From contig JAGAPG010000010.1 of NCBI GenBank assembly GCA_017623355.1, positions 1-64,000 on the forward strand: a DNA stretch of 64,000 bases, read 5' to 3'. The stretch comes from Clostridia bacterium. GTDB taxonomy: Bacteria > Bacillota > Clostridia > Oscillospirales > CAG-272. Under the pieces are notes generated by a model. It did no database searches, had not been told where the DNA came from, and worked only from the letters and a program-made list of their open reading frames with translations. Each line of letters begins with the position of its first letter. Within the stretch, counting starts at the first letter, position 1. This document shows, piece after piece, positions 36,801 through 47,980 of the stretch. Position numbers and translations under genes: made by a program.

Positions 36801-37698
36801 CGGTCAGGTTCTCGAGGTTCACCTCGGTATCGCAGCTAAGAAGCTTGGCTGGAAGATCATGACTCCTGTATTTGACGGAGCAAAAGAGCAAGATATATTT
36901 GAATGTCTCAAGATGGCAGGTCTTTGGAGAGACGTGCTTCCTAATGAAAATACCGACGGTAAGGATCTTTTCGAGGAAGTAATAAGAGAAGACGGCAAGA
37001 AGGATATTCAAAAGCTCGATGAAGAAACAAGGAACAATCCCGAAGCAATAAAAGCTCTTCGCGAAGAAGGCAAGCTTAAGATATGCGACGGTAAGACAAT
37101 ACTTTACGACGGACGTACAGGAGAGCCATTTGATAACCCTGTAACGGTAGGTATTATGTATTATCTCAAGCTCCACCACCTTGTAGACGATAAGATCCAT
37201 GCTCGTTCTACAGGTCCTTACTCACTCATCACTCAACAGCCTCTTGGCGGTAAAGCTCAATTCGGCGGACAGAGATTCGGTGAGATGGAGGTTTGGGCTC
37301 TTGAGGCATACGGCGCAGCTTACACCCTTCAAGAAATACTCACAGTTAAGAGTGACGACGTTATCGGTAGAACGAAGGCGTTTGAAGCAATCGTTAAAGG
37401 CGCAAATATTCCTACACCTGGTATTCCTGAATCCTTCAAGGTGCTTGTAAAAGAGCTTCAGGCACTCTCACTTGATATAAAGATCTTTGATAAGGAAGGT
37501 GAGGAAATAGAGCTTTCTAACCTTGGAGAAGAGGAGCTTGAGCCTATGAACATCGTTTCTGTAACAGAGGAAACTGAATCAAGCGACGATAGCGAAGCTT
37601 TTGATGATGAAGAAAATTCTGACGACGATTACGAGGATGAAGAATTTGCTGACGAGTACGAAGACGAAGATTTTGATGACTTCGACGACAAAGACTAA
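33820..37698 (+). CDS. rpoB: DNA-directed RNA polymerase subunit beta
   Basis: Catalytic-core subunit of RNA polymerase. Recognised from the N-terminal [28 protein letters not shown] start, the rifampicin region ([26 protein letters not shown]) and the C-terminal [24 protein letters not shown]. Length 1292 is slightly long because of a 45-residue acidic tail of Asp/Glu/Ser after the normal end (from about residue 1246). The rifampicin-cluster residues look wild type (DQNNPL, HKRR). GGAG upstream is rather distant from the ATG. The gene is not preceded by rplK-A-J-L. Confidence 0.98.
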   Translation: MVKEQKLGKNTRMSFAKINELIEMPNLIDVQKKSFEWFLKEGLMEVLREVSPITDHSGNLFIDFVSFTLDTTKPKYPVEECKIRDVNYAAPLRVNVRLSDRVTGEVKEHEVFMGDFPLMTDNGTFVINGAERVVVSQIVRSPGMYYDFSIDKMGIHNYTAQVIPYRGAWLEYETDASNVFYVHIDKNKKMPITLLIRALGVETEEEIKDMFGDLFITPTLAKDDSDKLAIENGTTIREEALKSIYKILRPGDPATMESAQDLINKLFFDAKRYDLYPVGRFKFDKKLSITDRIVGLRLSRPVVSAKTGEILYEQGVVLTADDAKIIEENCVNEIYAEVVEKDTNRVVEIKVFGNGTVDPVYALGYDLKDCGVNEKINYEKLMAIVEECAGDVDAIKETVRRNIAELCPKHITREDILASIGYLTNFAHGIGYKDDIDHLGSRRLRSVGELLQNQFRIGMSRMDKIVRERMNAITEADERSPKSLINIRPVVTAIRDFFGSSPLSQFMDQNNPLAELTHKRRISALGPGGLSRDRAGFEVRDVNYTHYGRMCPVETPEGPNIGLISYLATYAKINDYGFIQAPYRKIVDGKVTDEVVYMTADEEDNHVIAQAYEKVDSEGRFINEKIIVRDKAEILEVDASKADYMDVSPKMVVSVATAMIPFIENDDNARALMGSNMQKQAVPLLTSDSPIVGTGMEYKAAVDSGVVVLAKNAGTVERVDAKKIIIRTDDGLKDVYELIKFKRSNQSTCVNQTPIVKVGETVEKGQVIADGPATSNGEISLGKNALIGFMTWEGYNYEDAVLLNEKLVRNDVYTSIHIEEYSQEARDTKLGPEEITREIPNAGEDMLKNLDENGIVRIGTEVKAHDILVGKVTPKGETELTAEERLLRAIFGEKSRDVRDTSLKLHNGENGIVVDVKIFSRDNGDELSPGVNKVVKVYVAQKRKISVGDKMAGRHGNKGVVSRILPPEDMPFLADGTPLDIVLNPLGVPSRMNIGQVLEVHLGIAAKKLGWKIMTPVFDGAKEQDIFECLKMAGLWRDVLPNENTDGKDLFEEVIREDGKKDIQKLDEETRNNPEAIKALREEGKLKICDGKTILYDGRTGEPFDNPVTVGIMYYLKLHHLVDDKIHARSTGPYSLITQQPLGGKAQFGGQRFGEMEVWALEAYGAAYTLQEILTVKSDDVIGRTKAFEAIVKGANIPTPGIPESFKVLVKELQALSLDIKIFDKEGEEIELSNLGEEELEPMNIVSVTEETESSDDSEAFDDEENSDDDYEDEEFADEYEDEDFDDFDDKD

Positions 37699-37728
37699 TA
37701 AAAAAATACTAAAAGAAGGAAAATGCTA

Positions 37729-40700
37729 ATGGAACATACATTTGATTCTATAAAAATAGGTCTTGCATCTCCGGAAACCATACGAAGCTGGTCTTGGGGC
37801 GAGGTAACAAAGCCCGAAACGATCAACTACCGCACACAAAAGCCCGAAAAAGACGGACTTTTCTGTGAAAAGATTTTCGGCCCGACAAAAGACTGGGAAT
37901 GTTCATGCGGAAAGTATAAACGCTCCCGTCATAAAGGTCATAAATGTGAAAAATGCGGCGTCGAAGTAACAACTAAAAAGGTTCGCCGTGAAAGAATGGG
38001 TCATATCGAGCTTGCTTGTCCTGTGGCTCATATCTGGTACTTCAAATCAAATCCTTCAAGAATGGGACTTGTTCTTGATATAACACAAAAGCACCTCGAT
38101 GAGGTAATCGAATTCAAGCAAAGAATTGTTATCGATCCGGGTGATACACCCTTGGCAAAATGTCAGCTTCTTAACGAGGATGAATATGCTTCATACCGTG
38201 AAAAGTATGAGCACCGCTTCGTTGCTGAAACAGGCGCTGAGGCAATTAAAAAGCTTCTTGAGGAAATAGATCTTGAGGCACTTGCAAAGGAGCTCAGAGA
38301 AGAGCTTGCAAAGGCAACGGGACAAAAGAAGATAAGAGTTATAAAAAGACTTGAGATAGTAGAAGCTTTCAGAAAATCCGGTAACCGTCCTGAATGGATG
38401 ATACTTGATGTAATTCCTGTATTGCCTCCCGAAATAAGACCTATGGTTCCACTTGACGGCGGCAGATACGCTGCATCTGATATAAACGATCTCTACCGTA
38501 GAGTTATAACAAGAAATAACCGTCTTAAAAAGCTCTATCAAATGAGAGCTGTAGGTCAGATCATTAATAACGAAAAGAGAATGATACAAGAGGCTGTAAA
38601 CGCTCTTATTGATAACTCTAAATCATCTAAGCCTGTAGTAGGTCCGAATAACCGTCCTTATAAATCTCTTTCCGAGATGCTTAGAGGTAAGCAGGGACGC
38701 TTTAGACAGAACCTTCTCGGTAAGCGTGTTGACTATTCCGGTCGTTCAGTTATCGTCGTAGGTCCTACACTTAAAATATATCAATGCGGACTTCCTCGTG
38801 AAATGGCACTTGAGCTATTCAAGCCTTTTGTAATGAAGCGCCTTGTTGAAACAGGAGTTGCAGGCAACATAAAGGAAGCTAAGAGAAAGGTAGAGCAGGT
38901 AGCAGACGAGGTTTGGGACGCACTCGAGGTAGTTATTAAAGAGCATCCCGTTCTTCTTAACCGTGCTCCCACACTTCACCGTCTTTCTATTCAGGCGTTC
39001 GAGCCTGTTCTTGTGGAAGGCAGAGCTATAAAGCTTCACCCGCTTGTATGTAAGGCGTTCAACGCAGACTTCGACGGTGACCAGATGCCTGTACACGTAC
39101 CGCTTTCAAATGAAGCACAGGCAGAGGCGAGATTCCTTATGCTTTCTGCTAACAACCTTTTGAAGCCTGTTGACGGTAAAGCTATCGCCGTTCCTTCGCA
39201 GGATATGGTGCTTGGATCTTATTATCTTACTCTTGATCCTATTCCTACCGAAAAGGGTGCAGGAAACGTATACCGTAACTTCGATGAAGCTATTATGGCA
39301 TACGAATGTAAGGAGCTTGAGCTCCACGCTCCTATTAAAATAAGAGTTGAAAAGGAAATTGACGGAGTTAAGAAGACAAAGATAATCGATGCAACGCTCG
39401 GTAGACTTATATTCAATAGAAATATTCCTCAGGACCTTGGATATGTTGATAGAGAAAAGGATCCTTTCGGACTTGAAATAAACTTTGTATCAGGAAGTAA
39501 GCAGCTTTCTCAAATCGTAGACCGCGCGATAAAGATCCACGGCTTTACAATGGCTGCAGAGGTTCTTGACAGTATAAAATCTATGGGTTATAAATACTCT
39601 ACAAGAGCATCTCTTTCAATTTCTGTTGCAGATATGGTTATACCTAAGGAAAAATACACAATCGTTAAAGAGGCTGAGGGCAAGGTTGACGAGATATTCA
39701 ATCACTTTAAAGAGGGTGAGCTTTCCGAGAATGAAAGATATAACTGCGTAATTGATATTTGGGATCAGGCAACAAAGGATGTTGTTGCTCAGCTCCAACA
39801 AAACTTTAATAAATACAACCCAATTAAGATGATGTCTGATTCCGGTGCCCGTGGTAGTATGACACAGATGCGTCAGCTTGCAGGTATGCGTGGACTTATG
39901 TTCTCTGCAACCGGTAAAACAATGGAAATTCCAATCAAATCGAACTTCCGTGAGGGACTTACAATACTTGAATATTTCGTAGCTGCAAGAAGTGCTCGTA
40001 AATCACTTTCCGATACAGCTCTTAAAACAGCTGACTCAGGATATCTTACAAGACGTCTTGTTGATGTATCTCACGATGTTATCATTCGTGAAGAGGATTG
40101 CGGAACTCGTGATTATATGGTTGCAAGTGACATAGTAGACGGAACCGAAATAGTTGAAAAACTTCAGGACAGACTTGTCGGCAGATACACAGTAGAGGAT
40201 GTTATCAATCCTCAAACCGGAGAGGTTATCGTTAAGGAAAACGAAATGATACTTCTCAAGGACGTTGAAAAGATCATAGCTTGCGGTATCAAAGAGGTTA
40301 AGGTGCGTTCTGTACTTCGTTGTAAGACGAAGGGCGGCGTGTGCGCTCATTGTTACGGTATGGACCTTGCAAGCTCCAAGCCTGTTAATATCGGTGAGGC
40401 TGTCGGCGTAATTGCAGCTCAGTCAATCGGTGAGCCTGGTACACAGCTTACGATGAGAACATTCCACACCGGTGGTGTTGCGAGTGCGAACATTACACAG
40501 GGTCTTCCTAGAGTTGAAGAGCTCTTTGAAGCAAGACGTCCTAAAAAGCCTGCTATTGCTTGTCAGGCAAACGGTATTGCCCGTATAACTCACGATGGCA
40601 GAATAAACAGAATCCTTGTTACAGATAATGAAACAGGTAAGGAATACAAGTACGACGTTCCTTTTGGAACTACTATGATAATCCACGATGGCGACGAGCT

Positions 40701-41355
40701 TAAGAAGGGCCAGGCTCTTACAGAGGGATATATGGCACCCGCGGACATTCTCGCTATTAACGGTATCGAAGCAGTTTACGACTATATCGTACGCGAGGTA
40801 CAAAAGGTTTACCGTTCTCAAAACGTTGATGTTGATGATAAACATGTTGAGGTTATCACCCGTCAGATGACAAGAAAGGTAGAGATCGTTGACGAGGGAG
40901 ATGCAGACTTTATACCCGGTACGATAGTAAGCAAGGATGAGTTCATTAAGGCTAATGAAGAAATCCAAGCAAGAATTGATGCCGGAGAAATCAATCTTCG
41001 TCTTGCTACATCATCGCCTATCCTTCGCGGTATCACAAAGGCAGCATCTTCTACAGATTCATTCCTTTCCGCAGCATCCTTCCAGGAGACCACAAAGGCT
41101 CTTACAGAGGCTGCAATTCACGGTAAGGTTGACCACTTGCTCGGTCTTAAGGAAAACGTTATTATCGGTAAGCTCATTCCTGCAGGAACAGGTCTTGCTC
41201 AATATAACAAGGTCGGCATAAAGAAGGCTGATCCTAAGCCCGAGGCAATTGAAGAGGTAGAAAACACAGAAGAGTTAGAGGCAGAAACAGATGTTATTGC
41301 TGAAACCGATGTTGAAATAGAAGCTACCGAAGCAGAAACAGCAGAGGCTATTTAA
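37729..41355 (+). CDS. rpoC: DNA-directed RNA polymerase subunit beta'
   Basis: Largest catalytic subunit of RNA polymerase. The ATG at 37729 ([11 protein letters not shown]) is preferred over one two codons upstream because AGAAGGA then lies at proper spacing. Zinc site 1 is CSCG...CEKCG near residues 60-80, the Mg-binding NADFDGDQ is near 445-452, and the second zinc site spans CGTRD ... [13 protein letters not shown]. The C-terminus carries a ~35-residue Glu/Thr/Ala acidic tail. Length 1208. It follows rpoB by 30 bases, same transcript. Confidence 0.98.
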   Translation: MEHTFDSIKIGLASPETIRSWSWGEVTKPETINYRTQKPEKDGLFCEKIFGPTKDWECSCGKYKRSRHKGHKCEKCGVEVTTKKVRRERMGHIELACPVAHIWYFKSNPSRMGLVLDITQKHLDEVIEFKQRIVIDPGDTPLAKCQLLNEDEYASYREKYEHRFVAETGAEAIKKLLEEIDLEALAKELREELAKATGQKKIRVIKRLEIVEAFRKSGNRPEWMILDVIPVLPPEIRPMVPLDGGRYAASDINDLYRRVITRNNRLKKLYQMRAVGQIINNEKRMIQEAVNALIDNSKSSKPVVGPNNRPYKSLSEMLRGKQGRFRQNLLGKRVDYSGRSVIVVGPTLKIYQCGLPREMALELFKPFVMKRLVETGVAGNIKEAKRKVEQVADEVWDALEVVIKEHPVLLNRAPTLHRLSIQAFEPVLVEGRAIKLHPLVCKAFNADFDGDQMPVHVPLSNEAQAEARFLMLSANNLLKPVDGKAIAVPSQDMVLGSYYLTLDPIPTEKGAGNVYRNFDEAIMAYECKELELHAPIKIRVEKEIDGVKKTKIIDATLGRLIFNRNIPQDLGYVDREKDPFGLEINFVSGSKQLSQIVDRAIKIHGFTMAAEVLDSIKSMGYKYSTRASLSISVADMVIPKEKYTIVKEAEGKVDEIFNHFKEGELSENERYNCVIDIWDQATKDVVAQLQQNFNKYNPIKMMSDSGARGSMTQMRQLAGMRGLMFSATGKTMEIPIKSNFREGLTILEYFVAARSARKSLSDTALKTADSGYLTRRLVDVSHDVIIREEDCGTRDYMVASDIVDGTEIVEKLQDRLVGRYTVEDVINPQTGEVIVKENEMILLKDVEKIIACGIKEVKVRSVLRCKTKGGVCAHCYGMDLASSKPVNIGEAVGVIAAQSIGEPGTQLTMRTFHTGGVASANITQGLPRVEELFEARRPKKPAIACQANGIARITHDGRINRILVTDNETGKEYKYDVPFGTTMIIHDGDELKKGQALTEGYMAPADILAINGIEAVYDYIVREVQKVYRSQNVDVDDKHVEVITRQMTRKVEIVDEGDADFIPGTIVSKDEFIKANEEIQARIDAGEINLRLATSSPILRGITKAASSTDSFLSAASFQETTKALTEAAIHGKVDHLLGLKENVIIGKLIPAGTGLAQYNKVGIKKADPKPEAIEEVENTEELEAETDVIAETDVEIEATEAETAEAI

Positions 41356-41380
41356 AAATAAATAGGTAGACACATTGTTA

Positions 41381-41440
41381 TCGTCGTTTTCATTCCCTAA
41401 CGTGAGAGTACACGTCATGGGGATGAAAGCGGCGATTTCT
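41381..41440 (+). terminator. Long hairpin after rpoC, probable terminator
   Basis: A 17-bp outer stem (41381-41397 with 41419-41435, three G:U pairs) encloses a second perfect stem ACGTG/CACGT. It is followed by TTTCT, a short and interrupted T run, so termination may be partial. Confidence 0.6.
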
Positions 41441-41471
41441 GCTCTTAATTTTCGAGTTCATTTTCTGCAAT

Positions 41472-41505
41472 AAAAAATCCGTGTGTATTTTACACACGGA
41501 TTTTT
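41472..41505. terminator. Bidirectional terminator between rpoC and the CotH protein gene
   Basis: Stem AAAAATCCGTGTGTA / TACACACGGATTTTT around TTT. A T run on both strands. Confidence 0.9.
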
Positions 41506-41508
41506 ATG

Positions 41509-44500
41509 TTATTTTTTTGCTGATTCGGGAAGATATTTGGAATAATTCTCTGCATAGTATTCAAGCAACCATTCATTTCTTTCCTTTAACCAAGCCTTGA
41601 GCCAATCGACAGCCTCGGCATTCGAGTTGGGCGCATTAAATTTTACACCGTTTCCAAGAGTGGTTGAATTGAGTGAAAGGCTACTGTAAGCACCTGAAAT
41701 ACTTGAGAACTTTTTATAGTTTTCAAGAATTGAGGCTGCGTTTTCTTCAATGATAGTATCTATCAAATTCTTTTGTGCGAGCTTTCCGTATTCATCGTAC
41801 GCATCCTCGTAGAACAGCGTTATCATATCCTGAGATTCAAACATTTTGCCAACGACAGTGTATTTAAATTCTTCGGAATATGTCAGCAGATAATATGACC
41901 ATATACGGTAAGGATTATCATTTTTATAAACATCTATAGCCCATCTGCAATCTGCCCAAGTACCTGTAGCAGAATTGTAGGGAACACCTGTGTAATTAGT
42001 GTAATTGGAATAAGCATTCCAATATACACCGTCGGTGTTGGCATTTCCGCCCGTGTAACGTACATTTCCTAAAGAAAGGTCAAAGTCCCAAGCAGGACCG
42101 CCGTGAATCTTTCCGTCCTCGATATAGAATCTTAATGAGTCCCAAATCATATCCTTGTTTTTGGCATATTCATGAAGCAGATAATATCCCGCCATTGATT
42201 CAATATCGAAATATTTTTCTATTTCCTCATTCTTTCCGCTAAGCAGAGCGAAATCGGATTGTATCATCGTTTTAAGGAGAGAGCTCCAGCTTTCACGATT
42301 CATTTTGCTCCTTGTATCGTGCGATTCAACTTGCAACCAAATCTTGAAAATAGGAGATTTTACTTGCATATCCATAGTATTGAAGGATTCAGAATATTGA
42401 AGAATAAAATCTGTATCCTTATCAATATCGACTCTGTTTTCATCAACCTCAATAGCGGTAGCTAATACATAATTTCCATTGTATACACCGTCAACGTATA
42501 CGTCAACAAATCTATATTGACAACAGTAGTCAAGACCGAAGGATTTTGCCATTTCAAAAGCAATAGCATTTCTCAAAAGAGAATTGTCGTAAAGGTTAGC
42601 AAGAAGAATATATTTCTTTCCGGCTCCCATTCCCAAAAGATCAACATCTTTAGAGAATTTTATATTAAACGGATATTTTGTTGCATTGTTCGTAGAGTTA
42701 CCTCTTGTTTTAAGTCTTGCCTCATAGTCGCTTATTACGTGATCACCTTGCTCGTCTGAATAAGTAACTATAACGTTAGCATCTGTATAGCTCGATTTGT
42801 TAAGACCCTTTGATGTTTCAAGGTATACAACGGGAACAGAGTATTCTTTGTATTGAAGCTTTGGTAAAGCCTCTTGAATGGACTTTGCGGTTTCGTCTAC
42901 CTGCTCTTGAGTGAGCGCTTTTTGAGCATTTTCATAGAGAGGCTTGATAAGTGAAACGCTATCCATAGAATAATAAACCATATAATGCTCGGAAATACGC
43001 GTTATCATTTCGTCAAGAGCAGAACGATCTATTTTTTGTCTGAAAAGCTGATAATTTCCGTTTTCATCCTTTATTTCATTAGCCATACAAACCTTGCAGT
43101 AGCTATATTGATAATCAAACTCGTCGGTAAGAGTCCACCAGCTGTATTGATGCTCAAGCTTTTCGTAAACTCCGTTTTCAACCAATTTGCATCTTGAACA
43201 GGTGCGAGCATAGGTACCTTCCTTAAAGCAGGATGCAGGGACATCCTCAAGATACTCAAAATCGTGTCCGAGCGCAGCAGTAGAGATCTCATCAAGCTTT
43301 TTGCCGCAATCGGTACAGTAGATTATTTCAAGACCACCGTAAATACAGTCGGCAACGTGAACTAAAACAGATTCAATGTGTAAATGATCAGTACATTCAA
43401 AATCTGTTTTTTCAACCGAAACCTTCCAATCCGAAAGATGTTGTTTTAAAAGGAGAAGGTCAGAAACATTAACCTTACCATCGTTGTTTATATCTGAAGC
43501 ATATTTGTTGATAACAACGGATTTTCCGGAAAGGAATTTTCCAAGAGCATCAAGGTCATCGTTGTTTACGCTTCCGTCACCGTTTACATCTGCGGGAATT
43601 ATGGCGTTTGATTCAAAATTATCAACCAATGTAAGATTGCATTTGCTGCATTTCAAGTAAGAATAAGATGGCTTTCCGGGCTCATTTACGATTTGATTTA
43701 CAGCGTCGTGTCCTTCAGCCTTTACGGAAATCACCTCAACGGTTTTTCCGCAATCTAAGCAATTTATAGTTATAGATTCATTAGTTGTGCACGAAAGTGA
43801 TGATTTTGAAATGACGTCGCCGGAATGTCCGATAGCAGGTATAACCTCGTTGTAAGAGCAGATAAGACAATTCTTTTCTCCGTCTGCAGAGCAAGTGGGG
43901 GCAACATCCTTATATCCGAAATAATGATCCTCACAGCTTGCGATAACATTAGAGGTCACGCGCTTAAATTTAAGCTCTCCGCCGGGCTTTCCGTTGACAG
44001 TTGGATTTTCAGCCATATAATAAACTATTTGAAGCGCGGAAAGATTGGATACCATATTTTCCTTGAAGGAAGTAACTCCTTTTCCAAAAATTATCCATTT
44101 AAGAGCAGAGCAATTGCTAAACGCACTGTCGCCTACAGAGGTAACACTGTCCGGAATGTAAGCTGTTTCGAGTGTAGAGCCCTTGAATGCGCTTGAGCCA
44201 ATCGTTTTGAGCGATGACGGGAAAATTACTTTTTTAATTTTTGCATTTTCAAATGTGCTTGAAGCGATTTCCGTAACTGTATCAAGTATATATAACGTAT
44301 CAACAACCTTTGATTTAGGATAAACAAGAATTTTTGTGCAATTGCTATCATAAAGAATTCCGTCTACCGTTTTATAGCTTGGATGCTCGTCGCTTACCGT
44401 TATGGAAATAAGTCCTGTGCATCCGCTAAGAGCGTTTGTGTTGAATTTTGCTGTTCCAAAGTTTACGTGCGTAATAAAAATACAGTTTTGAAAAGCATTA

Positions 44501-45273
44501 TCACTTATAGATATCGCGTTAGGTAACGATATTTTTTCGGGAATAGCTTTACATTTATAAAAGGCAGATCTTCCAACGCTTAAGGTATTTTCGGAAATGT
44601 CAATGTTATATAACGCATAACAATGAGCAAAGCAGCTGTCACCGAAAACAGTTATATCGGCAGCAGATGAGAATGTAACCATAGAATTACACATTTTAAA
44701 GCAATTCGACGGCAAAGAGGTGATGCTTTCGGAAAGAATATCAACCTCTAAAATACCCGCACAGTTCTCAAAAGCACTTTGACCGATAGATGTAACGCTT
44801 GCCGGAATAGTTATTTTGTCATAAATAGCAGTTCCGTGGAACGCGTACGCGCCTATAGTTTCAAGCTCGCTCGGCAAAGTAAGATGACCGAAAACCAAAA
44901 TGTTTTCAGCAACGTATCTTACAAACTCATCACCGCTTGTTGATTCACGGTAAACTCCCTTATTGTTTTTTGCATCTTTAAGGTTGCCGTAAATGTTCAC
45001 CTTGAAGGCGTTGTCGGCAATAGCGGTAACAGTATATTCAACATCGTTTACTGTAACCTTTGACGGCATAACAAAATTATCGGTACGCTCTTTGAGCTCA
45101 GCGCCGTTAATGGTAGCGGTAGCTCTTTGCGTTTCGGGATCAATTGATACCGAGACCTTCCATGTTATTCCGTTAGAATCCGTGTATGTTGCATTTTCAG
45201 CCGCAAAGCATGAAACGGCAAAAGCAGAGCATAAAATCAACACGAATATAAAAAAGTGTAAAAATTTTTTCAT
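41509..45273 (-). CDS. Secreted LRR-dockerin-CotH kinase protein
   Basis: 1254 residues, starting at MKKFLHFFIF (45273) after GAGGTA; a signal peptide ends near CFA-AE. Order: BspA/LRR_5-type leucine-rich repeats (about 60-435), Cys-x-x-Cys modules (about 470-550), a type I dockerin with two calcium loops DVNGDGSVNNDD and DINNDGKVNVSD (about 558-620), more Cys-x-x-Cys modules (about 640-740), a helical linker, and a CotH kinase-like domain (about 810-1180; LKTRGNSTNNATKYPFNIKF, then GGPAWDFDLSLGN with the metal-binding DFD). CotH proteins are atypical kinases; phosphorylation of another surface protein is an inference. The dockerin suggests docking to a cohesin scaffold. Confidence 0.88.
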   Translation of the reverse strand: MKKFLHFFIFVLILCSAFAVSCFAAENATYTDSNGITWKVSVSIDPETQRATATINGAELKERTDNFVMPSKVTVNDVEYTVTAIADNAFKVNIYGNLKDAKNNKGVYRESTSGDEFVRYVAENILVFGHLTLPSELETIGAYAFHGTAIYDKITIPASVTSIGQSAFENCAGILEVDILSESITSLPSNCFKMCNSMVTFSSAADITVFGDSCFAHCYALYNIDISENTLSVGRSAFYKCKAIPEKISLPNAISISDNAFQNCIFITHVNFGTAKFNTNALSGCTGLISITVSDEHPSYKTVDGILYDSNCTKILVYPKSKVVDTLYILDTVTEIASSTFENAKIKKVIFPSSLKTIGSSAFKGSTLETAYIPDSVTSVGDSAFSNCSALKWIIFGKGVTSFKENMVSNLSALQIVYYMAENPTVNGKPGGELKFKRVTSNVIASCEDHYFGYKDVAPTCSADGEKNCLICSYNEVIPAIGHSGDVISKSSLSCTTNESITINCLDCGKTVEVISVKAEGHDAVNQIVNEPGKPSYSYLKCSKCNLTLVDNFESNAIIPADVNGDGSVNNDDLDALGKFLSGKSVVINKYASDINNDGKVNVSDLLLLKQHLSDWKVSVEKTDFECTDHLHIESVLVHVADCIYGGLEIIYCTDCGKKLDEISTAALGHDFEYLEDVPASCFKEGTYARTCSRCKLVENGVYEKLEHQYSWWTLTDEFDYQYSYCKVCMANEIKDENGNYQLFRQKIDRSALDEMITRISEHYMVYYSMDSVSLIKPLYENAQKALTQEQVDETAKSIQEALPKLQYKEYSVPVVYLETSKGLNKSSYTDANVIVTYSDEQGDHVISDYEARLKTRGNSTNNATKYPFNIKFSKDVDLLGMGAGKKYILLANLYDNSLLRNAIAFEMAKSFGLDYCCQYRFVDVYVDGVYNGNYVLATAIEVDENRVDIDKDTDFILQYSESFNTMDMQVKSPIFKIWLQVESHDTRSKMNRESWSSLLKTMIQSDFALLSGKNEEIEKYFDIESMAGYYLLHEYAKNKDMIWDSLRFYIEDGKIHGGPAWDFDLSLGNVRYTGGNANTDGVYWNAYSNYTNYTGVPYNSATGTWADCRWAIDVYKNDNPYRIWSYYLLTYSEEFKYTVVGKMFESQDMITLFYEDAYDEYGKLAQKNLIDTIIEENAASILENYKKFSSISGAYSSLSLNSTTLGNGVKFNAPNSNAEAVDWLKAWLKERNEWLLEYYAENYSKYLPESAKK

Positions 45274-45309
45274 AATATACCTCGTTGGTTGGTGGATTTG
45301 CACATAATT

Positions 45310-45338
45310 ATTTTATCATATAAACGCGCGTATGTCAA
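45310..45338 (-). promoter_or_regulatory. Promoter of the LRR-dockerin-CotH gene
   Basis: On the minus strand TTGACA (45338-45333), 17-bp spacer, TAAAAT (45315-45310). Confidence 0.85.
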
Positions 45339-45372
45339 TAGAAATAAATATTTTAAAAAATGTAATTCACAC

Positions 45373-45401
45373 TTGAAAAGAAGAAGTATATGTGATATAC
45401 T
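45373..45401 (+). promoter_or_regulatory. Promoter of asnA
   Basis: TTGAAA (45373-45378), 17-bp spacer, TATACT (45396-45401). No T-box fits in the short leader. Confidence 0.8.
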
Positions 45402-45431
45402 ATTTAGGTAAAAAATCGTAGGAGGTATGTT

Positions 45432-46433
45432 ATGGCATCTCAAATTCCAAACGGATACAGATCCGCGCTTGATATAAAAGAAACTCAAGTTGCAATAAAA
45501 AAGGTTAAGGATTTCTTTGAAAGAAATTTGGCGAAAGCGCTTAATTTGACCAGAGTGTCAGCGCCTCTTTTCGTAAATTCAGAAAGCGGGCTCAATGATG
45601 ATCTTAACGGCGTTGAAAGAGCTGTTAAATTCGATCTTAAAAGCGGCGAAAATCTTGAGATAGTTCATTCCTTAGCTAAATGGAAGCGTATGGCGCTAAA
45701 AGAATACGGCTTTTCTGTCGGTGAGGGATTGTACACCGATATGATTGCTATCCGTCGCGACGAGGATCTTGATAATATACATTCAATGTACGTTGATCAG
45801 TGGGATTGGGAAAAAATCGTATCAAAGGAGCAAAGGAATGAGCAAACACTTAAAGATGCCGTTCGTTCAATATATCGCTCTCTTAAAGACACGGAAAACT
45901 ATATAGCATCAGAATACGAATATATAGGAAATATGCTTCCCGATGATATAAAATTCATCACCACGCAAGAGCTTGAGGATATGTATCCCGACCTTACAAG
46001 TAAGGAAAGAGAAAAGGAAATATCCAAAAAATACGGCGCGGTGTTCATAATGAAAATAGGCGGCGCGTTAAGATCCGGTAAGCTTCATGATGGCAGAGCA
46101 CCGGATTATGACGATTGGACGTTGAACGGAGATATAATAGTATATTATTCGGTTCTTGATATTCCGCTTGAGCTTTCCTCTATGGGAATAAGAGTTGATG
46201 AAGAGGCTCTTTTGAAACAGCTTAAAATAAGGGGCTGTGAGGAGAGAAAGGAGCTCGACTTTCATAAGGCTCTGTTGGAAGGAAAGCTTCCTTATACGAT
46301 AGGCGGAGGAATAGGACAGTCGAGAATGTGTATGTATTTCTTGCGTAAGGCGCACATAGGAGAGGTGCATTCGTCTTATTGGAACGACGAAACTCGTAGG
46401 GAATGTAAGGATAAAGGAGCATACCTTCTTTAA
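45432..46433 (+). CDS. asnA: Aspartate-ammonia ligase (asparagine synthetase A)
   Basis: Makes asparagine from aspartate, ammonia and ATP. The class II aminoacyl-tRNA-synthetase-like fold is seen in [24 protein letters not shown] (motif with the Asp site), [10 protein letters not shown] and the C-terminal [22 protein letters not shown]. Length 333 is normal. RBS GGAGG directly before the ATG. The transporter gene begins 2 bases after its stop, so they are coupled. Confidence 0.97.
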   Translation: MASQIPNGYRSALDIKETQVAIKKVKDFFERNLAKALNLTRVSAPLFVNSESGLNDDLNGVERAVKFDLKSGENLEIVHSLAKWKRMALKEYGFSVGEGLYTDMIAIRRDEDLDNIHSMYVDQWDWEKIVSKEQRNEQTLKDAVRSIYRSLKDTENYIASEYEYIGNMLPDDIKFITTQELEDMYPDLTSKEREKEISKKYGAVFIMKIGGALRSGKLHDGRAPDYDDWTLNGDIIVYYSVLDIPLELSSMGIRVDEEALLKQLKIRGCEERKELDFHKALLEGKLPYTIGGGIGQSRMCMYFLRKAHIGEVHSSYWNDETRRECKDKGAYLL

Positions 46434-46435
46434 AA

Positions 46436-47317
46436 ATGACTTGGATTTTTTTGATTCTTCTATACGGAATATTTAAAGGCTTCAGAGAAGCGTTAAAGAA
46501 AAAATCAATGGAAACGCACAGCGTAATGGAGGTATTGTTCTTCTATACGCTGTTTGCATTTCTTATGATAATTCCGTTTTCTCATAATGTTTTTGCAATA
46601 AGTTGGCGTGCGCACCTTCTTATACTTTTTAAATCTACGATAATATTTATTGCGTGGATATGCGCGCTAAATTCAATAAAGCGACTGCCGCTTAGCTTGT
46701 ATAGCATAGTCGATATGTCGCGTATGCTTTTTTCAATATTCTTTGGCGTAATATTTCTGCGTGAAGCCTTGGGAGTCTTTGAAATAATAGGTATGGCGCT
46801 CGTGATTACAGGAATTACACTTGTAAATTTGAAAAAAGAATGCAAGAACGGAACAGAAGAAAAGCCGACTAAGCTTATAATGCTTCTTGTGCTTACTTCA
46901 TGTATTTTAAACTCAATATCAGCACTCCTTGATAAGTTGATATTGGCAAAGGACGGATGCGTTCTTTTGGGAGGAGAGATACTCGATTCATCACAGCTTC
47001 AGTTCTGGTATATGCTTTATCTCACATCGCTTTATGCGCTTTACATAATAATAAAACGTGAAAAGATAAATTTCAAAAAATGCGTTACATCCCCATCTAT
47101 TTGGGTTATGAGCGTCTTGTTTATTGTTGCAGACCGAGCGCTTTTTATAGCAAATGCCGATCCGGAAAGCAAGCTAACGGTAATGACCCTTATTAAGCAA
47201 TCCTCTGTTCTTGTATCTATACTTCTCGGAAAGATAATTTACAAGGAAAAACATATAATTTACCGCACCCTGTGTGCGATTTTGATAATTTGCGGAATAG
47301 TGATTTCCGTGCTTTAA
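46436..47317 (+). CDS. EamA/DMT-type membrane transporter
   Basis: Ten-helix drug/metabolite transporter fold in two repeats; the loop between them is about residues 133-142. Each half starts with a glycine/phenylalanine-rich helix, and GVIFLREALGVFEIIGMALVITGITLV is a characteristic EamA segment. Length 293. It begins two bases after asnA with no independent promoter, suggesting translational coupling; export or import of an amino acid is possible but unproven. Substrate unknown. Confidence 0.85.
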   Translation: MTWIFLILLYGIFKGFREALKKKSMETHSVMEVLFFYTLFAFLMIIPFSHNVFAISWRAHLLILFKSTIIFIAWICALNSIKRLPLSLYSIVDMSRMLFSIFFGVIFLREALGVFEIIGMALVITGITLVNLKKECKNGTEEKPTKLIMLLVLTSCILNSISALLDKLILAKDGCVLLGGEILDSSQLQFWYMLYLTSLYALYIIIKREKINFKKCVTSPSIWVMSVLFIVADRALFIANADPESKLTVMTLIKQSSVLVSILLGKIIYKEKHIIYRTLCAILIICGIVISVL

Positions 47318-47347
47318 TGCTTTCGGTACGAATGAAAGGAGTAAAAA

Positions 47348-47893
47348 ATGGATAAAAATGATTTTTCACTTGAAAATGTAAAATGCACTACCTATTACAC
47401 TGAAAAGCTTATGAAAAGCTACAGAAGATATACTGAAAAAAGTTCAAGAATATTAAGCATAATAATGTGTGCAATATTCGCGGCAGCAGCCGTTGCGCTC
47501 CTTATATCAATGTTTATAATATTTGATAAGCAATCGCTTGCGCTTTTCTTGATTTTTGTTGTAATTACCGCGATAAGTGTCGTTAATTTAACTGTTATAC
47601 CTAATATTCAAATTAAACGCTCGCCGTATTACGATGCTGAAATATCATATGAATTTCACAATGATGAAATAATAGTTACCGCAAAAAACAAGGTCGAAAC
47701 CGTAAAAAGCCATCTCGGTTATACGGAAATAAAATATATAAAGGAAAATGACGGATGCTTTTATCTTCATCTTGGCACAAGTCAGGCTTTTATTATTGAA
47801 AAGGATAATCTTGAGAATATAACCCCCGAGGAATTTGAAAGAAAGCTTAAAATAAGAATAAGACAAATAAATTCTATAGAAATAAATATTTGA
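47348..47893 (+). CDS. YcxB-like membrane protein
   Basis: 181 residues. Two hydrophobic helices at about residues 35-58 and 63-85 are followed by a soluble beta-rich domain (YEFHNDEIIVTAKNKVETVKSHLGYTEIKYIKENDGCFYLHL), the YcxB-like C-terminal domain often found in Firmicutes membrane proteins. AAGGAG precedes the ATG. It lies 30 bases after the DMT transporter gene. Function unknown. Confidence 0.8.
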   Translation: MDKNDFSLENVKCTTYYTEKLMKSYRRYTEKSSRILSIIMCAIFAAAAVALLISMFIIFDKQSLALFLIFVVITAISVVNLTVIPNIQIKRSPYYDAEISYEFHNDEIIVTAKNKVETVKSHLGYTEIKYIKENDGCFYLHLGTSQAFIIEKDNLENITPEEFERKLKIRIRQINSIEINI

Positions 47894-47948
47894 TAAATGA
47901 AGAAAATCAAACACTTGGAGGGATATTTTCCAAATATCAAATAAAAAA

Positions 47949-47980
47949 CGTCAAGTGGCAAAAGCCACTTGACATTTTTA
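47949..47980 (+). terminator. Hairpin overlapping the tRNA-Leu promoter, probable terminator
   Basis: Stem GTCAAGTGGC / GCCACTTGAC with loop AAAA, followed by ATTTTTA. Its right arm contains the TTGAC of the tRNA-Leu -35 element. Confidence 0.7.

Noticed and set aside
41509..45273. Classification of the large protein as a spore coat CotH protein
   Set aside because: It has a secretion signal, dockerin and LRR repeats, so it is a surface protein with a CotH-like domain; spore coat location is not supported.
45402..45431. T-box or other tRNA-sensing leader before asnA
   Set aside because: The distance from the -10 to the start codon is only about 30 bases, too short for such an element.
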